Shown here: in pieces, positions 15,953 to 24,151 of the stretch
How the letters are laid out: the number at the start of each line of letters is the position of its first letter
Numbering within the stretch: the first letter of the stretch is position 1
Assembly (NCBI GenBank): GCA_959604355.1
Contig: CAUHAO010000016.1
Coordinates: forward strand, 1 to 40,535
Length of the DNA: 40,535 bases
Direction: 5' to 3'
Source of the DNA: an uncultured Eubacteriales bacterium
GTDB taxonomy: Bacteria > Bacillota > Clostridia > Oscillospirales > UBA644
Program-made: the position numbers and the translations under genes
Notes under the pieces: generated by a model
The model's input: only the letters and a program-made list of their open reading frames with translations
The model's database searches: none
Told to the model about the DNA's origin: nothing

Positions 15953-18493
15953 TCAGTCTTTTATTTCTTCATCGATATACGCTTCGATGATATCGCCGTC
16001 TTTAATATCGTTGAACTTATCCAGACCGATGCCGCATTCGTAGCCTTCCGTCACTTCCTTGGCATCGTCCTTGAAACGTTTAAGAGAGTCTATCTGTCCT
16101 TCATAAACAACTATACCGTCACGTACAAGGCGGACTTTTGCCGTTCTGACGATTTTTCCGGTCTTGACATAACAGCCCGCGATAGTACCGACGCCCGAAA
16201 CACGGAATGTCTGTCTGACTTCTGCGGAGCCGAGAGAAACTTCTCTGAATTTCGGAGCAAGCATACCCTTCATTGCGTCTTCTATCTCGCGTGTACAGTC
16301 ATAGATAATTCTGTAAAGACGCATATCGACCTTATCTTTTTCCGCCATGTTTTTGGCGTTGGGATCGGGCCTTACATTGAACCCGACGATTATCGCCTTT
16401 GATGCAGACGCAAGCATTACGTCGGACTCGTTTATTCCGCCGACCGCGCTGTGGATGACCTTCACGCGGACTTCTTCATTTGAAATCTTTTCAAGAGACG
16501 ATTTGACAGCCTCCGCGGAGCCCTGAACATCGGCCTTGACAATGATTTTAAGTTCTTTGACATTACCTTCCTGGATCTGAGAGAAGAGGTCGTTAAGAGA
16601 AACCTTGGAACGGTCAGCATTGAGAGCTTCTTTCTGTTCGGCCTTACGCTGTTCGACAAGTTCACGCGCCATTCTTTCGTCGTCGACCACATAGAACAGA
16701 TCTCCCGCAGAAGGGACTTCCGAGAAGCCTGTTATCTCAACAGGGGTTGACGGAACAGCATCGGATATTCTCCTTCCCTTATCGTCGGTCATTATTCTGA
16801 CCTTTGCAACAGATGTACCCGCAACAAGAAGATCTCCGGAATGAAGAGTTCCGTTTTGTACAAGGACGGTTGCAACAGGACCTCTGCCTTTATCAAGTTT
16901 AGCTTCAATGACAGTGCCTTTTGCTTTCCTGTTGGGGTTTGCTTTAAGATCCGCAACTTCTGCAACGAGCTGAATCATTTCGAGAAGATTCTCAATACCT
17001 TCATGCTTCATTGCGGAAACGGGAACACAAATAACGTCTCCGCCCCACTGCTCAGGAACAAGTTCATATTCGGTAAGAGCCTGGAGAACTTTATCAAAAT
17101 TAGATTCGGGTTTATCCATCTTGTTGACAGCAACGATTATCGGGACATTTGCAGCTTTGGCATGGTTTATCGCCTCGACAGTCTGCGGCATGATACCATC
17201 ATCACCCGCGACAACAAGAACAGCTATATCGGTTACCTGGGCACCGCGCGCACGCATTGAAGTGAACGCCGCATGTCCGGGGGTGTCGAGGAATGTCAAT
17301 GATTTTCCGTTTACAGAAACGGTATAGGCACCTATATGCTGAGTGATACCGCCGGCTTCACCGGCAGCGACAGACGTATTTCTGATAGCGTCAAGCAGGG
17401 ACGTCTTGCCATGGTCAACATGACCCATAACGACAACAACCGGACTTCTGCTGACAAGATCTTCCGCTTTATCCTCAGTATCATCGATAAGTTTGTCTTC
17501 TATGGTGACAACGACCTGTTTTGAAACTGTTGCACCGAGTTCCTCGGCAACAAGTGACGCAGTATCATAATCTATTATCTGTGAAGAAGATGCCATTATT
17601 CCGAGGCCCATCAGTTTTTTTACAACCTCGGCATTCGTGGTGTGAAGGCTGGACGCAAGCTCATTGACGGAGATTTCTTCCGGCAAAACAATATTGCTCA
17701 AATGCTTCTTCTTGTCTTTTTCATACTGAGCGATACGCTTGAGCTTCGCCTGTTCATCCTCACGCTTATTATTGTAAGAGCCGGGACGTTTATTCTTGCT
17801 CTTTATCTTCTGCTTGCTCTTACCATAATCGCGTTTATCATGTTCGCCTGCTATATCGCTCAGACGTTCGTCATACTTCGAAAGATTGACATTGGATTGT
17901 TTTCTTGTATCGACCTTGACAAAATTTGAACTGTTTTCGTCATGCTCGATGACCGTGACAGGCATGGATGTTTCTTCTTTTTTCGCAACGGGGACAACGC
18001 GGGTCTTGAATTCGTCATGCTTCTTTTCTTTTGGGGCGGCCTTTTTCTGTTGCTGCGCGGGAGCTTGAGCGGGTTTGACATTTCGCGCAGCATTTGCCGC
18101 CTGTTCAGCCTTTTTCTTTGCTTCGGCTTCAGCCTTTGCCTTCTCTTCGGCAGCTTTGCGCGCAGCCTCTTCCTCCGCCTTCTTCTTTGCTGCAGCTTCT
18201 TTCGCGGCTTTTTCGGCAGCAGCTTTCTTTGCTGCTTCTTCCTTAGCCTTTCGCTTCTGTTTTTCCTCATCGCTGGGCATACTCGAGAAATACTCTGCCA
18301 GAGATTTTAAAGCTCCGTTATTCTGAGAATAATGATCAAATATAACGTCGAGCTGTTCCGGAGTAAGGACGGTCATATTGTTTATTTTTGAACCGGCACC
18401 GAAATATTTCGTCACCAACGCTATGACATCTTCTGTGGAAATGTCAAAATCCTTTCCGACTTCGTGAATTCTGTACTTATCGTGTAAACCCAT
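15953..18493 (-). CDS. infB: translation initiation factor IF-2
   Basis: 846 residues. An N-terminal IF2-N subdomain (about 1-70) is followed by a long low-complexity linker (about 78-265) rich in Ala, Lys and Glu. A second IF2-N module (about 268-325) precedes the GTPase core, with G1 GHVDHGKT (357-364), DTPGHAAF and NKMD, and then domains II-IV. IF-2 places initiator fMet-tRNA in the 30S P site and promotes subunit joining. GGGGAG lies 9 bases before the ATG. The Ala/Lys repeats in the linker explain the strongly biased base composition around 18080-18260. Confidence 0.98.
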   Translation of the reverse strand: MGLHDKYRIHEVGKDFDISTEDVIALVTKYFGAGSKINNMTVLTPEQLDVIFDHYSQNNGALKSLAEYFSSMPSDEEKQKRKAKEEAAKKAAAEKAAKEAAAKKKAEEEAARKAAEEKAKAEAEAKKKAEQAANAARNVKPAQAPAQQQKKAAPKEKKHDEFKTRVVPVAKKEETSMPVTVIEHDENSSNFVKVDTRKQSNVNLSKYDERLSDIAGEHDKRDYGKSKQKIKSKNKRPGSYNNKREDEQAKLKRIAQYEKDKKKHLSNIVLPEEISVNELASSLHTTNAEVVKKLMGLGIMASSSQIIDYDTASLVAEELGATVSKQVVVTIEDKLIDDTEDKAEDLVSRSPVVVVMGHVDHGKTSLLDAIRNTSVAAGEAGGITQHIGAYTVSVNGKSLTFLDTPGHAAFTSMRARGAQVTDIAVLVVAGDDGIMPQTVEAINHAKAANVPIIVAVNKMDKPESNFDKVLQALTEYELVPEQWGGDVICVPVSAMKHEGIENLLEMIQLVAEVADLKANPNRKAKGTVIEAKLDKGRGPVATVLVQNGTLHSGDLLVAGTSVAKVRIMTDDKGRRISDAVPSTPVEITGFSEVPSAGDLFYVVDDERMARELVEQRKAEQKEALNADRSKVSLNDLFSQIQEGNVKELKIIVKADVQGSAEAVKSSLEKISNEEVRVKVIHSAVGGINESDVMLASASKAIIVGFNVRPDPNAKNMAEKDKVDMRLYRIIYDCTREIEDAMKGMLAPKFREVSLGSAEVRQTFRVSGVGTIAGCYVKTGKIVRTAKVRLVRDGIVVYEGQIDSLKRFKDDAKEVTEGYECGIGLDKFNDIKDGDIIEAYIDEEIKD

Positions 18494-18527
18494 TAAAAAT
18501 TACTCCCCTGAAAAAATGAAATTATAG

Positions 18528-18836
18528 TTAATGCTTTCCAGAAATATCTTCAAATGATTTCTTGATCATTGCGGCAAGCCCTTTTTCAGTAACCGCAAAT
18601 GTTGCGACTTTCTGAGCCCCAACAATATCGCCGAGCTGAGCCATTGTAAAATCTGTCTGAAGAACATCACCGTGCTCTGCAAATTTTGCGGCATGCGTTT
18701 TGGTTCTCTCCGACGCATCACAGGCAAGAACCACAAGCTCCGCTTTGACCTTGAGTTCTTTCATCATATCGTATCCGATGAAAAGTTTCTTCGCTTTCCG
18801 GGCGATAAAAATGTTACTTTTAAGCCTTTGTATCAT
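18528..18836 (-). CDS. ylxQ: YlxQ, L7Ae-family RNA-binding protein
   Basis: 102 residues, L7Ae/L30e/S12e/Gadd45 fold, which binds kink-turn RNA. The block KKLFIGYDMMKELKVKAELV resembles the family start, and QKVATFAVTEKGLAAMI its end. I chose the ATG at 18836 because GGGAGGAAAG sits just upstream; the frame upstream of it lies within ylxR. It overlaps the ylxR gene by 17 bases. Its position between ylxR and infB is the standard Firmicute arrangement. Confidence 0.92.
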   Translation of the reverse strand: MIQRLKSNIFIARKAKKLFIGYDMMKELKVKAELVVLACDASERTKTHAAKFAEHGDVLQTDFTMAQLGDIVGAQKVATFAVTEKGLAAMIKKSFEDISGKH

Positions 18837-19125
18837 TCTTTCCTCCCGGAACCGCATCAAGAAGCTGTTCATATATCTGCTCGGGCACATTTGCCCGGAG
18901 GGATCTCGAAGGTCTTCGATTCTTTCTCGCTTGTTCTATACACTCGGCCTTCGCGCAGACATAAACTCCTCGACCGGCGGAATTTCCGTCGGCATCAAAA
19001 AAAACACTTTCTCCTCGCTTTGCGATACGAAACATCACCCGTTTGTCGCAATGCTCACCGCATCCTGCACATATACGGATAAACGCGCCTTTTCCGGCGG
19101 CAGACTTTCCTTTTTGCATGATCAT
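18820..19125 (-). CDS. ylxR: YlxR (DUF448) RNA-binding protein
   Basis: 101 residues. The DUF448 core shows CAGCGEHCDKRVMFRIAK and GRGVYVCAKAECIEQA, with paired cysteines. YlxR proteins are small nucleic-acid binding proteins. The ATG overlaps the nusA stop as ATGA, so translation is coupled. A second ATG two codons later is possible. The C-terminus runs on beyond the usual end by about ten residues. Confidence 0.93.
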   Translation of the reverse strand: MIMQKGKSAAGKGAFIRICAGCGEHCDKRVMFRIAKRGESVFFDADGNSAGRGVYVCAKAECIEQARKNRRPSRSLRANVPEQIYEQLLDAVPGGKNDTKA

Positions 19126-20153
19126 TCAGCGACTATGTCTATGCGATAACCCGTAAGTCTTGCCGCAAGACGGACGTTTTGACCTGTTTTGCCTATCGCA
19201 AGAGACAACTGATCAGCCGGCACGACAACTTTGCAGGATTTCTGTTCTTCATTTATCTCGTAGATCCTGCCCGTAGCGGGAGAAAGAGACGAAATAATGA
19301 ATTCGCCGATATCTTCGCTGTATTTTATAAGATCTATTCTTTCATTGCAGATATTGGAAAGAATAGCGTTTATGCGCATCTGCTTCGGTCCTATGCAGGA
19401 ACCGATTGCGTCGACATTGCTGTCTGTGGAGTATACGGCAACTTTTGAACGGGAACCCGCTTCTCTGGATATTCCCTTGATCTCGACTGTACCGTCAGCG
19501 ATCTCGGGAACTTCAACTTCAAAAAGCGACCGAAGGAATTCGGAAGAAGTTCTGGATATGCGTATTTCCTGGCTTTTTGCACCTCTTTTGATTTCGGTGA
19601 CACAGACTTTGACCAGATCGCCGTCTGAGAATTTATCACCGGGAATAAGGTCCTTCTCTCCGAAAGGTATTTCGTAACCGAGAACTTCAAGATAGATAGT
19701 TTTGTTTTTTTCGTCTATGCGGCTCACCTTACCGGTAACAATCTTGCCGCGTACACGCTCAAACTCCTGGATTATAGAGCCGTTGACCGCTTCGTTTATT
19801 GCCTGGACAATGACGTTTTTACCTACTTTTGCGGCAATTCTGCCTACATCTGCGGGATCAACGTCAAATTCTACGACGTCGCCGATACGGTATTTTTTCT
19901 TTACCATCTTTGCTTCGTCAAGAGTGAGCTCTATTGCGGGATTTGTAACATTCTCAACAACGGTCTTCTTTATGAATGCGCGGACCTTACGCTTTTCTTC
20001 ATTAAACTCAACATCAACGTTATCCGCAGGTATCTGCTTATCTCTTTTGATCGTCGCAGCTATCGCAGCCTTGATCTTTTCATACATATACTCTTTGGGA
20101 ATGCCCTTCTCTTTTTCAAGTAGTGAAAGAGCTTCGTAAAATTCCGCGTTCAT
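19122..20153 (-). CDS. nusA: transcription termination/antitermination factor NusA
   Basis: 343 residues, the short Firmicute form without the C-terminal acidic repeats. It has an N-terminal RNA polymerase binding domain (about 1-125), an S1 domain (about 130-200 with GKIVTGKVSRID) and two KH domains ending in LSLAIGKTGQNVRLAARLTG. It affects pausing, termination and antitermination. AAGGA precedes the ATG. It follows rimP by 23 bases. Confidence 0.97.
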   Translation of the reverse strand: MNAEFYEALSLLEKEKGIPKEYMYEKIKAAIAATIKRDKQIPADNVDVEFNEEKRKVRAFIKKTVVENVTNPAIELTLDEAKMVKKKYRIGDVVEFDVDPADVGRIAAKVGKNVIVQAINEAVNGSIIQEFERVRGKIVTGKVSRIDEKNKTIYLEVLGYEIPFGEKDLIPGDKFSDGDLVKVCVTEIKRGAKSQEIRISRTSSEFLRSLFEVEVPEIADGTVEIKGISREAGSRSKVAVYSTDSNVDAIGSCIGPKQMRINAILSNICNERIDLIKYSEDIGEFIISSLSPATGRIYEINEEQKSCKVVVPADQLSLAIGKTGQNVRLAARLTGYRIDIVAE

Positions 20154-20176
20154 CTGAATAATCCTTTCAAAATTGT

Positions 20177-20635
20177 TTATACGAGATCGACAACGATTTT
20201 GGAAATGTTTTTCCTGTCGACCGAAAATTCTTTTCCGTTTATAATAAACTCGACGTATCCGCCGTTAACACCTTTGATGTCGGCATTGAATTTCTTCATC
20301 TTTCCGATATTCTCATCGGGTTTGAAAAGACTGACAGAGACCTCGTGTCCGACAAATTTCAATATGTGTTCATCTTTTTTCAGCTCCCGTACCAAACCCG
20401 CGGAACTTACTTCGAAATTGTAACTTTGTTCTATGGGGTCGAGCTCGTCGAGCAGAGGGTCAAGCCTTCGCGAAACCTCTTCGCAATCGTTTATCCAAAC
20501 CCCCTCGTCCCTATCAATATATATGCGGAGAAAATACTCCGAACCTTCTTTTTTAAATTCCACATCCCAAAGTTTGAGACCGAGTTCTTCAATTACAGGT
20601 TTTGCAAGATCAGTGACAACTGAAACTACGGACAT
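20177..20635 (-). CDS. rimP: ribosome maturation factor RimP
   Basis: 152 residues. N-terminal domain marks are LGLKLWDVEF and YFLRIYIDRDEGVWINDCE, followed by DPLLDELDPIEQSYNFEVSS and a small SH3-like C-terminal domain. RimP helps 30S assembly. It is the first gene of the operon that runs through nusA, infB and truB to ribF. A strong promoter and a hairpin lie upstream at 20675-20735. Confidence 0.95.
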   Translation of the reverse strand: MSVVSVVTDLAKPVIEELGLKLWDVEFKKEGSEYFLRIYIDRDEGVWINDCEEVSRRLDPLLDELDPIEQSYNFEVSSAGLVRELKKDEHILKFVGHEVSVSLFKPDENIGKMKKFNADIKGVNGGYVEFIINGKEFSVDRKNISKIVVDLV

Positions 20636-20674
20636 AAGACACCTTCCGTTTGTGATTTTGCCTGAACAATTTCA

Positions 20675-20700
20675 AAGAGCGGTATGTCTCAACCGCTCTT
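20675..20700 (-). other. hairpin at the 5' end of the rimP-nusA mRNA
   Basis: AAGAGCGGT at 20675-20683 and ACCGCTCTT at 20692-20700 form a perfect 9-bp stem with an 8-base loop. The transcription start predicted from the adjacent promoter falls at about 20700, so the stem would begin at the first nucleotide of the mRNA and could protect it from decay. Confidence 0.65.
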
Positions 20701-20706
20701 GCGGTT

Positions 20707-20735
20707 AGTATAGCACATATTATAGTAAAAAGCAA
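20707..20735 (-). promoter_or_regulatory. sigma-A promoter of the rimP-nusA-infB operon
   Basis: Minus strand: -35 TTGCTT (20730-20735), 17-base spacer, -10 TATACT (20707-20712) preceded by TGC, an extended -10. Confidence 0.8.
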
Positions 20736-20826
20736 GTACTTTGTGAAAAAATTTACAATTTATTAAGGTTTTTTTCTTTTTACAACGACAGTTAGCGAAA
20801 TTTTTATTAAATATCGTCACAGACGC

Positions 20827-20855
20827 TTTATTTTTTTATTAGTATATGATATAAT
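20827..20855 (+). promoter_or_regulatory. promoter of the 2-oxoacid oxidoreductase operon
   Basis: -10 TATAAT (20850-20855) preceded by TGA (extended -10), with a weak -35 TTTATT (20827-20832) and a 17-base spacer. The start would be near 20862, 27 bases before the ferredoxin ATG. Confidence 0.75.
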
Positions 20856-20888
20856 ATGCAGTAAATCCAAACCTCGGAGGTTAGAGAG

Positions 20889-21104
20889 ATGGGAAAAACA
20901 AAAATCACTATCGACACAAACCGCTGCAAAGGCTGCGGGCTTTGCGTATCCGTATGTCCCAGACAAATACTGGTACTCGACGACACTGTCCTTAACGAGA
21001 AAGGATACAGTGCCGCGAAAATGACAGATCAGGACAAATGCATTGCATGCGCATTCTGCGCCAAGATGTGTCCGGACTGCGTAATAACGGTAGAAAAGTT
21101 CTGA
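20889..21104 (+). CDS. 2x[4Fe-4S] ferredoxin subunit of 2-oxoacid:ferredoxin oxidoreductase (delta/KorD type)
   Basis: 71 residues. Two classical clusters: CKGCGLCVSVCP and CIACAFCAKMCP. CGGAGG lies 8 bases before the ATG. As the first gene of a delta-alpha-beta-gamma set it is the electron-accepting subunit, passing electrons from the thiamine-diphosphate subunit to free ferredoxin in the cytoplasm. Order and size match the Vor/Kor type found in anaerobes. A small hairpin (GTCAGG/CCTGAC, 21134-21149) follows before the next start. Confidence 0.92.
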   Translation: MGKTKITIDTNRCKGCGLCVSVCPRQILVLDDTVLNEKGYSAAKMTDQDKCIACAFCAKMCPDCVITVEKF

Positions 21105-21160
21105 CAAACAAAAAAACAGAAGAAAGGATTACTGTCAGGGTCACCTGACCGGATTTTACA

Positions 21161-22222
21161 ATGAGTAAAATGCTTATGAAAGGCAACGAAGCTCTTGCGG
21201 AAGCCGCAATGAGAGCTGGCTGCAGACACTTTTTCGGTTACCCGATAACCCCCCAGACCGAAGTAGCCGCTTATTTTTCAAAAAAAATGCCGAAGATCGG
21301 AGGCACATTTCTTCAGGCAGAAAGTGAAATAGCCGCGATAAACATGGTCCTCGGCGCATCTTCTGCCGGTGTGAGAGCCATGACGAGTTCTTCGTCCCCC
21401 GGTATTTCCCTTAAATCTGAAGGCATATCTTACATAGCAGGCAGCGATCTGCCCTGTCTTATAATCAATGTCCAGCGCGGAGGCCCCGGTCTCGGAGGCA
21501 TTCAGCCGTCTCAGTCTGACTACAACCAGGCGACAAAAGCGCCCGGACACGGTGACCTGCATCTTATTGTTTATGCACCCGAAAGTGTTCAGGAGATCGT
21601 ATCCTATGTTTTCACCGCTTTCGATAAAGCGGAAGAATACAGAATGCCTGCGATGCTGCTGCTCGACGGTATTCTCGGACAGATGATGGAACCTGTTTCA
21701 TTTGACAATCTTCCCACCCCCGCTCCGAAAGAAAAACCGTGGGCGACCAACGGACACAAGAACAAGCGCGAGCACAATATCATAAACTCTCTTTACCTCA
21801 AGCCCGAAGAACTTGAGCAGAAAAACTTTGAGCGCTTTGAAAGATATAAAAAACTCGAACAGAACGAGCAGCGTTGGGAAGAATACTTGCTTGACGATGC
21901 AGAAATCGTCCTCGTCGCGATCGGCGTCTCCGCACGTGTTGCAAAGTCCGCGATCAACAAAGCCCGCGAAGAAGGCATCAAGGTTGGCCTTATCAGACCC
22001 ATATCTCTCTATCCGTTCCCCGTCAACGCGTTTACAAAGGTCAAAGATGACCCGAAAGTAAAACAAATGCTGACTGTGGAAATGAATATGGGGCAGATGA
22101 TAAACGACGTCAAGCTCGCCGTTGAATGCAGAAAGCCCGTAGCACTTCTTAATCATACCGGCGGTGTCGTTCCTACCCCTCAGGAAGTTTATGAGCGCAT
22201 CGTCGAAATGAGCAAACAGTAA
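21161..22222 (+). CDS. vorB: 2-oxoacid:ferredoxin oxidoreductase alpha subunit (VorB type)
   Basis: 353 residues, the usual VorB length. N-terminal pyrimidine-binding domain: GYPITPQTEVAAYF, FLQAESEIAAINMVLGA and SSSSPGISLKSEG. A C-terminal domain II (about 245-350) follows. With the beta and gamma subunits it oxidatively decarboxylates a 2-oxoacid to acyl-CoA and reduces ferredoxin, or runs in reverse. Resemblance to VorB suggests branched-chain 2-oxoacids, but Kor activity is also possible; sequence alone does not settle it. The Shine-Dalgarno sequence near the ATG is weak; a better AGAAAGGA (21121-21128) is separated from it by the small hairpin. Confidence 0.93.
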   Translation: MSKMLMKGNEALAEAAMRAGCRHFFGYPITPQTEVAAYFSKKMPKIGGTFLQAESEIAAINMVLGASSAGVRAMTSSSSPGISLKSEGISYIAGSDLPCLIINVQRGGPGLGGIQPSQSDYNQATKAPGHGDLHLIVYAPESVQEIVSYVFTAFDKAEEYRMPAMLLLDGILGQMMEPVSFDNLPTPAPKEKPWATNGHKNKREHNIINSLYLKPEELEQKNFERFERYKKLEQNEQRWEEYLLDDAEIVLVAIGVSARVAKSAINKAREEGIKVGLIRPISLYPFPVNAFTKVKDDPKVKQMLTVEMNMGQMINDVKLAVECRKPVALLNHTGGVVPTPQEVYERIVEMSKQ

Positions 22223-22243
22223 TTTACAGGGAGGTAGAGAAAG

Positions 22244-23002
22244 ATGGCTGTTGTATTTGAAAAAACGAAAGGTCTGACAGATGTTCAGACTCACTATTGC
22301 CCCGGCTGCCCTCACGGCATTGTCCACCGTCTTGTCGGTGAATGTCTTGAAGAACTCGGCGTTCTCGGCGAAGCGGTCGGCGTTGCGCCTGTCGGCTGCT
22401 CTGTTATGGCATATAATTATTTTTCCTGCGATATGGTAGAAGCTCCTCATGGAAGAGCCCCGGCAGTTGCGACGGGACTCAAAAGAGCTCTTCCCGACAA
22501 TGTAATATTCACCTATCAGGGCGACGGTGACCTTGCCGCAATCGGAACTGCTGAAACAGTTCATTCCGCCACAAGAGGCGAAAATATAACTATTATATTT
22601 ATAAACAATGCGATCTATGGTATGACAGGCGGACAGATGGCACCCACAACCCTGCCCGGTCAGGTCACTCAGACCACCCCTTACGGCAGAGACGTAAAGA
22701 CTGCAGGCTACCCTATAAGAGTATGCGAAATGCTCTCGACCCTTGACGGTGTTGCTTATGCGGCACGTGTTGCGGTTAACAACGTCAAAAATGTCAACGA
22801 AGCAAAGGCTGCGATAAAGAAAGGCTTTGAAACCCAGATCGCAAAAAAAGGTTTCTCGATAATCGAAGTTATCAGCTCGTGCCCGACGAACTGGGGAATG
22901 TCTCCCGTAAAAGCTCTTAAATGGGCCGAAGAAAATATGATCCCCTATTATCCTCTCGGTGTTTATAAGGATAAAACCGCTGAAAACAAGGAGGACAAAT
23001 AA
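22244..23002 (+). CDS. 2-oxoacid:ferredoxin oxidoreductase beta subunit, thiamine-diphosphate binding
   Basis: 252 residues. Starts with HYCPGCPHGIVHRL, then VAPVGCSV and APHGRAPAVATG. The thiamine-diphosphate/Mg motif is GDGDLAAIGTAE to FINNAIYGMTGGQ. This subunit carries the catalytic cofactor. GGGAGGTAG lies upstream of the ATG. It is followed one base after its stop codon by the gamma subunit. Confidence 0.94.
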   Translation: MAVVFEKTKGLTDVQTHYCPGCPHGIVHRLVGECLEELGVLGEAVGVAPVGCSVMAYNYFSCDMVEAPHGRAPAVATGLKRALPDNVIFTYQGDGDLAAIGTAETVHSATRGENITIIFINNAIYGMTGGQMAPTTLPGQVTQTTPYGRDVKTAGYPIRVCEMLSTLDGVAYAARVAVNNVKNVNEAKAAIKKGFETQIAKKGFSIIEVISSCPTNWGMSPVKALKWAEENMIPYYPLGVYKDKTAENKEDK

Positions 23003-23003
23003 G

Positions 23004-23534
23004 ATGGCACATAATATTTTATTCGCAGGCTTTGGCGGCCAAGGCATACTTTTTGCGGCAAAAGTCTCCGCTTATTCCGGCATGATCGCGGAAAAAGAGA
23101 TCTCATGGTTGCCCAGCTACGGCCCCGAGATGCGCGGCGGCACCTCCAACTGTGCCGTCTGCATAGATGAAAAACCCATAGCTTCCCCTATCGTTAATGA
23201 GCCCTCCATTCTCATGGCGCTCAACGAACCCTCTTTTGCAAAATTCATCGACAAAGTAGTTCCCGGCGGCACAGTCGTATACGACTCCTTCCTTATCTCG
23301 GCAAAGACCGAAAGAAGCGATATCAACGTTTACGGCATCCCGGCGACAAAAATTGCCAAGGACAATGGCCTTGACGGACTTGCAAACATCATAGCTCTCG
23401 GACTCATGGCTAAAAAGACAGAATTTATGCCCCTTGACACACTCAAAGCGGCGATAAATAAAGTCGTCCCCGCAACAAAGCAGGAAATGATCGATAAAAA
23501 TATTAAGGCACTTGAAATCGGATATAACTATTGA
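23004..23534 (+). CDS. 2-oxoacid:ferredoxin oxidoreductase gamma subunit
   Basis: 176 residues. Family start GFGGQGILFAAKVSAYSGM and the block WLPSYGPEMRGGTSNC mark the gamma (catalytic-domain gamma) subunit that binds CoA. I use the ATG at 23004, with AAGGAGG 9 bases upstream. An in-frame start at 22959 would overlap the beta gene and adds no family sequence. The gene ends a few bases before the XRE-cupin gene's ribosome site, so the four-subunit set is complete. Confidence 0.94.
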   Translation: MAHNILFAGFGGQGILFAAKVSAYSGMIAEKEISWLPSYGPEMRGGTSNCAVCIDEKPIASPIVNEPSILMALNEPSFAKFIDKVVPGGTVVYDSFLISAKTERSDINVYGIPATKIAKDNGLDGLANIIALGLMAKKTEFMPLDTLKAAINKVVPATKQEMIDKNIKALEIGYNY

Positions 23535-23569
23535 TTACAAGTCCGATAACGCCGAAAGGATGTGATACT

Positions 23570-24121
23570 GTGGCAATAAAGAACTCCGAAATTGCGGAAA
23601 GACTCCGCGCGATTCGTTTATTGTCCGATGTCTCCCCGGAAGAAATGGCGAAGGTCACAGGTCTTACGACTGAGGAATACCTCGACCTTGAAAATGATAA
23701 GGCACTCATTCCCGTAAGCATATTGCTCGACGCATGCGATTATCTCAAGATAAGCATGACGGAGCTTCTTACGGGCGAGCCTGCAAAACTGCACATTTAC
23801 TCCCACGTCAAAAACGGACGCGGACTTGCGGTGGAACGTACCAAAGCATACAAATATGAGAATTTAGCATTCAACTTCGCCGATAGAAAGGTTGAACCTC
23901 TGCTCGTTACCGTTGATTACAACGAAAATGCAGGTTTCAACCTCAATTCCCACCCCGGACAGGAATTCCATTACTGTCTGAAAGGAAGTTTTGCGCTGAA
24001 AATAGACAAATACGAAGTCATCGTAAATGAAGGCGATTCTGTCTATTTCAATTCTCTGTATCCGCACGGTATGAAAGCCCTTAACGGTAAAAGTGCAAAA
24101 ATACTCGTAGTTACTATATAA
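23570..24121 (+). CDS. XRE-type regulator with C-terminal cupin
   Basis: 183 residues from a GTG at 23570, with AAGGA 9 bases upstream. Residues about 5-65 form the helix-turn-helix (SPEEMAKVTGLTTEEYLDLE), and about 110-183 form a cupin with HPGQEFHYCLKGSFALKI and the NEGDSVYFNSLYPHGMKAL strand pair. Proteins of this kind sense small molecules through the cupin. Sitting between the oxidoreductase and an acyl-CoA synthetase, it is a likely local regulator of acid or acyl-CoA metabolism (inference). An in-frame TTG at 23531 would overlap the gamma gene and is less likely. Confidence 0.88.
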   Translation: MAIKNSEIAERLRAIRLLSDVSPEEMAKVTGLTTEEYLDLENDKALIPVSILLDACDYLKISMTELLTGEPAKLHIYSHVKNGRGLAVERTKAYKYENLAFNFADRKVEPLLVTVDYNENAGFNLNSHPGQEFHYCLKGSFALKIDKYEVIVNEGDSVYFNSLYPHGMKALNGKSAKILVVTI

Positions 24122-24151
24122 AACCGTTCTGAAGGGAAACAAACAGAAAAA

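Noticed and set aside
21698..23047. 449-codon open frame on the - strand
   Set aside because: Fully antisense to the clear alpha and beta oxidoreductase genes; no domain or ribosome site, product composition typical of an antisense frame.
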